64,000 nt of DNA from contig NC_135003.1 in the NCBI RefSeq assembly GCF_051020985.1, positions 8,487,501 through 8,551,500 on the forward strand, given 5' to 3'. Source of the DNA: Nomia melanderi. Lineage: Eukaryota; Arthropoda; Insecta; Hymenoptera; Halictidae. Positions 1 to 7,555 of the stretch are shown piece after piece. The notes under the pieces were generated by a model. It had not been told where the DNA came from and ran no database searches. It saw nothing but the letters and a program-made list of their open reading frames with translations. Positions within the stretch are counted from its first letter, which is position 1. Each line of letters begins with the position of its first letter. A program made the translations under genes and the position numbers.

Positions 1-3000
1 GCTGTTCGGTCTTAGATGAAACATCGATTAGATCGTCCATTTAATCTCCCATTGGCAGAGAATACAGCGACGCATGAATATCACCGCCGACTGAAAACTA
101 ATGAAATTGAAACGTACATGGAAAAAAGTTAGCCGGGGGGCGTCGATTCAATCCTTTGTCTCGTTGATGGGGATCGCGAGCAACCGTTTCGCAATTTATC
201 TTCCGCCGCGCGCAGTTGATTTTGATTCGACGCCGGCCCTTTCACGACCGATCCCAATTACCGAAATGGTCGAAAGTCATTTTTCCCTTTCCCGGGACAG
301 GTTTGATAAAATCGGCACAGCGGCCAGCGAGAAAAAAACTACAACAAACGTACACGCGCCGTTAAAACGGGTCGGAATCCCGCTTCCGCGAGCCAGCAAC
401 GGGGAAAAGGGGTTCGAACGGTAAAAGCGGCAAAGCAAAGCGCGCGCCCGGTATCTCTATTATCAGAACGAGCGCAAAATTTTCGTGTCGCCTTTGTACG
501 CGTCCGACATTGTTGTTTTTTTGTTTTGCTCTCGTCCAACCCCTCCTTTGTGTCTTTCGACGAAGCTTCACGGCGACTCGCGGTCGCTGGTCATCGATTG
601 CAAACAGATTGGCATCGGTGCTGCGCTTTAAGTAGAAGCACGCATCCCTTTGCGCTGGTTGATTTTGTTTTCTGTTTCTCCACGGACCGAATCGAATTCC
701 CCTTTTGGTGGAATGGTTTGATAATGTTGCTCCTCTGAAAGCCGCTTTCTACTTACAAAGAAACTTCGGCAAACGAAAATTCCATTGGTAGTTCGTGGAT
801 ATTCTATGAATTTTGACTGAATTACTGGAATAAGATATCACCAAACGAATTGTTCAGTTAAAGATCCAAGTAATTCTATTTTCCAGAAATTCCTTTTAAT
901 TATGATGCGAATAGAAGTTTGATAGATTAAATGAAGTTTGATCTTGAAATCATTATACTTCTCGGAAATTTACTACCTTAATAAACATTTCGGCTAATTA
1001 AGGGCCGTTAAATCGGCGTCCGATTTCGTTGAAAATTTCATTTCACTGCACTTTATCCAGCAGTATTAAATATAGATGCTCAAAGATCCTCGGTGTAAAA
1101 GTAGCCAGCAGATGGCGGAGGTACATAAAGATCCCGTTACACTCGCGAGCGCACTTGCAAACAGGAAAGCGTATTCTGGCCCCCGTCTGGTGTTCCTGTG
1201 CCGCGTCCCCCGATCGTGTTAAACGATCCAGTTTATCGAAGATCGTGGATCGTCCTGTTCTCTGTCGTCACGAAAAGAATTTTTCCCGGGCCGTGGCGTA
1301 TCAGATCTATCCACCGAAGAGATTGCGCGCAATCGGCTCGCCATCTCTTTAACCTTTAATCCGCCGGCTCGGCATTATCCGAGCCGATCGTTAATTACTC
1401 GTTCTTTTTGCTCGGTTGTGAGGCGGTGGGATCGGTAACGATCCGTGGGTTTATTAAGCGCTCAACGCGCAACGCAACGGGCGATCGGTAACGGCGCAAC
1501 GTCGGTGCTCGCGCGAAAAAACAGGGAACGGGTTTCCAGAGATTTCTGCGCAATTTACATCTTCGTCCGCCTCTCGTTTTTTGCGCGGCCCCCACAATAT
1601 TTACATCTTCGTCGAACGAGAGCCGCGCGGCCGTTCGTTTACGACGCGCGTCGAATTGGAAACGTATTTCTCTCAAGCTTTTTTTTTCGACGCGCAGTTC
1701 CCGTTTGCGCCTCGAAGGACATTTTCGCTTGAAAAACAGACCGGCGAGGCGGAAATATCGATGACGACGATTTAATTGGAAGATCCTACGCGATACCGTG
1801 CTCGTCGAATCATTGCTTTATCTTTCATAATTTACTAGAGAAAATAAGGCATTCGTGGTTATAATAAAGTTCACTGTAAGGGTTAATAATATTTAAATTA
1901 CTGTTGAAATAGAATTTCAAGTTGAGAGTTAATTACGAACGCTAATATGCAAAAAAATATACGTTAAGAGCTGCAGTGAATTAACACTTTACTTCGAGAT
2001 CGTCGGAAAGGAACGCATTAAATCATCGAACTGGAAATTGAGACTACGAACGATTCTAGAAGACTCATCGGTCCTAAATATCAAAGAAAAGGAAGGAAGA
2101 ACGTTAATATCATTATATTCGTCCCAGGAATTTCTTATCCGCATGCTTCGGGCTGCGAACCGGGCCGGTTTATCAAGTAGTGCGAAGGGGACGGCAGGTT
2201 GAGTCGCCACCGCGACGGAGTGATCGATGTTGCCCGGGCCTCCGACAAAAACCGTCCCACGATTCTAAAGGTGTTTACATGAGAATTCGTGCACCGCGCC
2301 GCCCGTTCGTGATTTCTTCCCGGCCGTAATCCCCTCCGCGGGGGACGATAGAAGAACGACGCTCGTGAATTTTCGAGCACGACCAGCACCGTTCACCGAG
2401 AAACGCATTGTCGCCCGTGGGATCGAAGGTAAAAACCATAATCCACGCGGAACAAGAGTCAACGAGTCAACGTGGGTGGCTCGGCCCGGCTCTTTATACC
2501 GTGCGGTCGTTTACTTGCGGAACCAGTCGTGGATTATCCCCCGACCGACGCATACTAGACAGAATTCTTCTCTGTCTTTCCCTCGGCCATCTCCACTCTC
2601 GATTCCTTTCATCGATCTCTGTTTTTCGGTGAAGGGCCCCATCGATCGACGCTTCTTGCTGGTTCTCGATCGAAACTGTCGGACGAGGAATAGAGATTTC
2701 GGATTTTAAACTTGTTCACCTTCGAGTGGTCGCGTGGATGACAACTGTCGTTCATTGTTATTTTTGCACATAAATATAATATTTCTGGATGATTATTTAT
2801 AATGTTACTGTGAGGTCTTTGAGGGTTTACAATTTGAGATTTAATGTACGTAATGAGTATGTTCTGCAAAACAAATTCTATTACAAACACCAAACTTGAT
2901 GATAGAAAGGGTGGCTGGTGTCAGTTTGATGAATGCTACCATCCATGGATCCACTCGTAGATTAAGGTTTTCTGAATTAAAAGAGGGTTCTCTTTCTAAT

Positions 3001-6000
3001 TATGAAACTGCAGTTGCTTATGTGAATTCAGAATTTTGTGAATCGATTTGAATTGAAATCTTTAAGCCCTAAGTTTAGGGTACAAGAGCTCTAATATTTA
3101 TTTCGTCGATACGCGGTCTTATAATCGCGCAATAGAGTTTTATTCTGCAATAAAGTTGAAGGATCGCCGAGACTCGAAGCGGTTTCGAAAAGAGGGCATC
3201 ACTGGATGATTGCGGAGCTCGGAGTTAACTTTTACTGCGCAATTAACGATTTACGCGCCGCCCGTTGAATAAAGTGGGCCCTCAATCGACCCTTCATCGT
3301 TAAATTGTACTTCGAAGTCAGACATCTAATCCGGGTTCAACGGAAACTACGTTATTGTTCTTGGCTGTCAATTCGGTTAAAACATTAAGGACATTTTCCG
3401 AAAATAATGTTGTTGATTAATCAGTGGTTAACTAATATAGTTCTCTACGCAATAACAATATCTCTTATCTGAGTATCATCGAGCAATACCACTTCGGAGA
3501 AACAATAACTGTGATTCCATTGATCAAGATGAAATCTCCAGTGAAGCTGAAAAGTTTCGCGCGACTGAACGGCGACGAATTAACGGTGCGAGCCGCGAGG
3601 AAGAGGATACGATCGCCAAATTGCGGAACGTGGAGGGCCTGAGTGGCCAACAAGTTCGACGGAAGCGATTCTCCGTGGAGGAGCAGCGGCAGCCGGGACC
3701 GGGGCGGATCGATGCTCGGTTTTCCGCGAAGAAACGAAATTACTTCGACCATCAGCGAGCACAATGACTCGGCTGCTGTTCCCTTCTTGTCCGGCAATTT
3801 TGCCGAACTTTTTCCGGCTTTCACTGTCGTGATTTTCCGCGTTCCACCGCGCGGAAGCGCCATTAACCCATTACGGACGAGACTTTTTGAAAGTATTCAA
3901 AACATTCGATACAGGAAGTTAAATTATTGGGTTGTAACGGAAATACCTTCGGATACGTTCAACATTCTTTTGTATTATTAGCTTCACGACGGAATGAAAT
4001 GACCGATAGATTTAAACGATCAGAACTGGCTTTTCGTCGCAATAATGAACATTTCCAGTAAGTCATGATCGGATGTTTTTAATTAGATCAGCTTCATAGT
4101 TGCATGTAAAATTATTTATGTTACCGTTTAATATACATCGAACTCTTAAATACTAAAGAAAACAGAACTAATACCAATCGTTTTGTCATTATTTGAGTAA
4201 TTCAATTATTTGCCTTCAATCTTGTATTCTGAACGCAAAAGTTCAATGTCACTAAAGTGAATACACTTTCCCCTCAAACGGTTAATTTTCGATATATAAA
4301 ATTGAAAGCTGCAAACGAATATTTAATTACACAGTATAATTAGTTGTACAGTAACAATATTTTTATATGATTTTCTTCTATTCTGATATTTATATCTTCG
4401 ATGCATAATTGAGCTTTTCATGGAAAGAGTTTTAGAAGCTTAAAAATTTCTCGTCCGCAGAGGGTAAGAGTTGGCGTGCGATCGATTTCGCCGGGTGCAC
4501 GACCCGCCGAAAGAACGTTCGCCGTCGCAGCGGCGGCCTCGCGAAAACGAGAACGGTTTGATGCTTATTATATTCGACTTCCACCGAATAGAACGTCTAT
4601 CTGACGGCGAGCTGGTATCTATCTTATCACGCCTGTCGAAATTTATTTTCGTATTTCAGCCAGACTGGCCCGAGACGTTTCTCCTCGCTGTAAAACGGTT
4701 TTACGAGCACCCGCCGGCGGTACGATTTCCGAAATCGGGAGCGAAAACTCCCGTCACGAGTACAGTGACGCTTAATTCTTTCGATAGTTATTTCGATATG
4801 CGTCTAATTTCGATTAAAAGAAGTTTCTCCTTAACAGTTGCTTTTACTACTTTATCATTGAAATTTTAATCGTAATTTTCTATGAATTTGGTTATTAATG
4901 TTGGTATTAGTGGAAACTCTCATTTGAATCACTGAATACATTTTAACTATTTTATATATTTCTGTTTCCTCGATGAAACCAAGCTTCGAATGAAATTAAT
5001 CCAACTCGACGAAAAAGATTGTACGGTTGTTAAAATTCTTGAGTCAAGATCAACCAATTTTTTTCTGCAAACATCTATAGTCTGACTATTAGATTTACGA
5101 TACGCCAAAATGAAATTATCTTATATAGCTAATATATTGGCACAACGTCAACATATCGTATCATAAAACAATTTCCAATATGGAACGGAATTTCATTTAG
5201 TTCTCGCGCGAAAATACATTTCCCGATAAAAAAAGAAGGGAAGCGAACTGAATGGCGCAAGTGTTTAGCAATTCCAGCATTCCGTATTGTTTTCCGGCAC
5301 TATCTGTCAATTTTTGACGTAAAAATTGTTGCCTCAGGAACATTCCTCGGTGAATTCTGGGCGATCCAGCCAGGAAGCGAATTTTCAGAGCGTCGCGGTG
5401 CGCGCGGCTCGACAGAATATTCGCAGATTTTTCATGAACCCCGGGTGAAAAGCCGGCCGTGAAAATTCCCGGGGAAAATTAAAGCGTCGCAGAACACGCG
5501 GCCGCGATACGGCTGTCCTGTTTTCTGGGGTCGCAGACAAGCCGGAGAAATATCGGGCGATAAATGTCAAACGCAAAACCAGGCCCGAGCGCGAAATCAT
5601 GACGCACGCGGAACAGTGTCATTTACTTTGAATACCGAACTCCGATTATTTTGACTGCGTCGTTGCGGAATACCGGATTGTTTAACAAGCTCCCCCTCCT
5701 CTAATGGACGATGATTAACGAGCAGAGTCGTTGAAATCCTTGGCTTTTACGGTCACCGACATGTCTTGCAATGTTATTTCGGATAACCGTCTAATTCATG
5801 CCGATCGTTCGCGGAAGAAGGGGGGGACCTAAACAATCGGTGATTCCGTTCGATTTTTTTCCACCTTCGACAAGCGAGTAATTACTCGCCCGTTTTACTG
5901 TTTCGCCGTGATCGTAAAATATCCCCTGTTCTCGGAATCAACATAAACATTCCCCTGATCAAGTGGTAAAAGTGGGTCAAGTGTGCATGAGTCCGATCGC

Positions 6001-6124
6001 TGATTCTTATTGAAACTTTCTCTAAACTAAATGAATGCTTCCACTATCGAAACAGTAGTTGAATCGATAACTGAACTTGAAAGTCTCGAACCTTAAGGAA
6101 TGAAAAATTTATGTTTCACGTGTT
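1..6124. other. Non-coding flank upstream of the retrotransposon
   Basis: No supportable gene. Open frames here (for example 101-424 +, 3465-3863 -, 4471-4869 +) have no recognisable domain and lie in CpG-rich segments where stop codons are rare on both strands. Composition alternates between CpG-rich blocks and AT-rich blocks; AT-rich stretches lie near 740-990, 1790-1990, 2700-3110, 3880-4470 and 4860-5220. The only local structure noted is a short hairpin at 1365-1386. Intergenic or intronic DNA is the simplest reading. Confidence 0.6.
1365..1386. repeat. Short perfect hairpin
   Basis: An 8-bp perfect inverted repeat, CGGCTCGG / CCGAGCCG, separated by a 6-nt loop (CATTAT). It is too short to assign a role and may be chance in GC-rich sequence. 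Confidence 0.4.
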
Positions 6125-6129
6125 CAACC
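6125..6129. repeat. Left target-site duplication (CAACC)
   Basis: CAACC directly precedes the TG that opens the 5' LTR, and the same five bases directly follow the CA that closes the 3' LTR (11283-11287). A 5-bp duplication fits BEL/Pao integration. Its perfect preservation shows that both ends belong to one insertion event with no later exchange between copies. Confidence 0.9.
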
Positions 6130-6130
6130 T

Positions 6131-6154
6131 GTTAAGGCCACTTACAGCCTTAAC
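6131..6154 (+). other. Hairpin at the 5' edge of the LTR
   Basis: GTTAAGGC and GCCTTAAC form a perfect 8-bp inverted repeat around an 8-nt loop, starting one base inside the LTR edge. The same structure is at 10497-10520 in the 3' LTR. Because it lies within the terminal ~25 bp it could affect integrase recognition or the RNA end, but no function is shown. Confidence 0.6.
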
Positions 6155-6598
6155 GTTTCCTCCGACCCCTTAGAACCATCGTACTTTTTAGTTTGTATAC
6201 ACTTTTTATGTTTTCTAAGACTTATTGTACATTTGGTAGTTTTTTCGGAATAATAGGAGCCTTCGTCCCGTTCACAACTTGCAATCGTCCTTACGGTATT
6301 ACGAGAAGGGACCGTGGCAGCCATAAATCCCTGAACCCATAAGGCCCGCGATTATTGCTGTAGATTTTCTTTGCCTATTGTTTACATCTGGTGTCCAGTC
6401 ACCAGTATTTTTAACTCTCTTGCCCGTCCGTTAGCATGTGTTTCTAAGGCCAAGCGTTTCTTGCTTTTTACCTGCCACGGTCGGCGATTGCAAACGGGAC
6501 GAATTAGTTATTAACTTTAGCAACTAGGAAGACTAGAAGGGAAGGGATTGTGTCTCCCTTCCACAACCATTTTCAGATCGAAAAGGGCCAACCAGAAC

Positions 6599-6618
6599 GT
6601 CTTCACCCCCGTGAAGAC
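6599..6618 (+). other. Internal LTR hairpin
   Basis: GTCTTCAC and GTGAAGAC form a perfect 8-bp stem with a CCCC loop. The copy in the 3' LTR is at 10965-10984. It lies just upstream of the 14-bp repeat block. If transcribed it would form a stable stem-loop; its role is unknown. Confidence 0.5.
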
Positions 6619-6659
6619 GACATTGCGGAGGTGTCGTCGAAGACGATTCTGGGAGGCCC

Positions 6660-6729
6660 AGCGAGTCGAGAATAGCGAGTCGAGAATAGCGAGTCGAGAA
6701 TAGCGAGTGGAGAATAGCGAGTCGAGAAT
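6660..6729 (+). repeat. 14-bp tandem repeat in the 5' LTR (5 copies)
   Basis: Five consecutive copies of AGCGAGTCGAGAAT; the fourth has one C-to-G change (GAGTGGAG). The same array, including the variant, is at 11026-11095 in the 3' LTR. Short direct repeats in LTRs often serve as binding sites for transcription factors, but nothing in the sequence proves this here. Confidence 0.95.
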
Positions 6730-6918
6730 CATAGTTGGAAACAAATAGTCAACCAAGCAAATAGAGAACATCGAACATATTTCGAGTCACTACACTGATT
6801 TTCACAAGTAAATACAGTCCACTTCACAAACCTAAAAATTCGCACAAAGTTAATTCGGCGTGCGAAGTACTAGTTTAACTACCGAACATAGTCGGTGGAA
6901 AACAAGGTACACGACATT

Positions 6919-6937
6919 TGGTCCTTCGAGCCGGATT
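6919..6937 (+). promoter_or_regulatory. Primer-binding site, tRNA-Tyr type
   Basis: TGGTCCTTCGAGCCGGA begins two bases after the 5' LTR. Its reverse complement reads as a tRNA 3' end finishing in CCA, and the acceptor and T-arm bases match my recollection of animal tRNA-Tyr (GUA), with complementarity extending to about 6937. The two-base spacer and the TGG start are normal for first-strand priming of LTR retrotransposons. The tRNA identity rests on recalled sequence, not a database search. Confidence 0.8.
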
Positions 6938-7247
6938 TTTCGGCAAATATAGAAACATAGAGCAGTGTAGTGACTACCGAGGAGTGACTCAATTGTAATT
7001 AGTACATCCTCCTTGGACATCATTGACAATTGTTAGCAAGTATAGAGCTTGTAGTGCAGCAGAAAAGCAGTTCATATATTGGGATCTTAGCCTCACTTTG
7101 GAGAGGGCAGATCAACAGCATCACCGTAGGATAATACGTCGCCGGTGAAGCTGAGTTATTCGTAAGCAGCCGTATCGGACACCTCAACTGAGGAAGCAGC
7201 CAGATTTGGACGCCTCAACCGGGGAAGCAGCCGTCGGACAGCGGATA

Positions 7248-7437
7248 CATCAAGGCATCGCAGCAGCATCAAGGCATCGCAGCAGCATCAAGGCATCGCA
7301 GCAGCATCAAGGCATCGCAACAGCATCAAGGCATAGCAGCAGCATCAAGGCATAGCAGCAGCATCAAGGCATAGCAGCAGCATCAAGGCATCGCAGCAGC
7401 ATCAAGGATTCGCAGCAGCATCAAGGATTCGCAGCCG
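7248..7437 (+). repeat. 19-bp tandem repeat in the leader (10 copies)
   Basis: Ten head-to-tail copies of CATCAAGGCATCGCAGCAG, starting at 7248, 7267, 7286, 7305, 7324, 7343, 7362, 7381, 7400 and 7419. Variants cluster: copies 5-7 carry CATAGC, copy 4 ends CGCAACAG, and copies 9-10 carry GATTCGC, as expected from stepwise slippage or unequal exchange. The array is in the untranslated leader, about 120 bp before the start codon. Confidence 0.95.
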
Positions 7438-7555
7438 TAGCATTATTTAGAAGCTCAGACGCCTGTAGGGTGAGTCTAGAAATCACCACTCCTTCACATT
7501 GTTCCTTATTGACCAGTCGCGATCTCGATTCCATTAGTTGTTCAATTATCGCAAT

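Larger units (their letters stand above)
6130..6916 (+). repeat. 5' LTR
   Basis: 787 bp, opening TGTTAAGG and closing ACACGACA, so it has canonical TG...CA ends. It carries the element's promoter and processing signals by family precedent, but I cannot place the U3/R/U5 borders or a convincing TATA box. It contains a terminal hairpin (6131-6154), an 8-bp stem (6599-6618) and five 14-bp tandem repeats (6660-6729). Aligned by eye along its full length to the 3' LTR (offset 4366), no difference was found. Minus-strand open frames inside it occur identically in both LTRs and are not genes. Confidence 0.97.
6917..7555 (+). other. 5' untranslated leader of the retrotransposon
   Basis: The 639 bp between the 5' LTR and the first ATG of the long frame. 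It starts with the primer-binding site and contains a ten-copy 19-bp tandem repeat (7248-7437). A GTGAGT at 7470 and a TTAG ending at 7537 could bound a very short intron just before the start codon, which is speculative. Packaging signals are expected in this region by analogy with other LTR elements. Confidence 0.7.

Noticed and set aside
6142..6771. Minus-strand frames of 60 and 84 codons inside the 5' LTR, repeated in the 3' LTR
   Set aside because: They are duplicated only because the LTRs are identical; the second is driven by the 14-bp repeat. No coding evidence.
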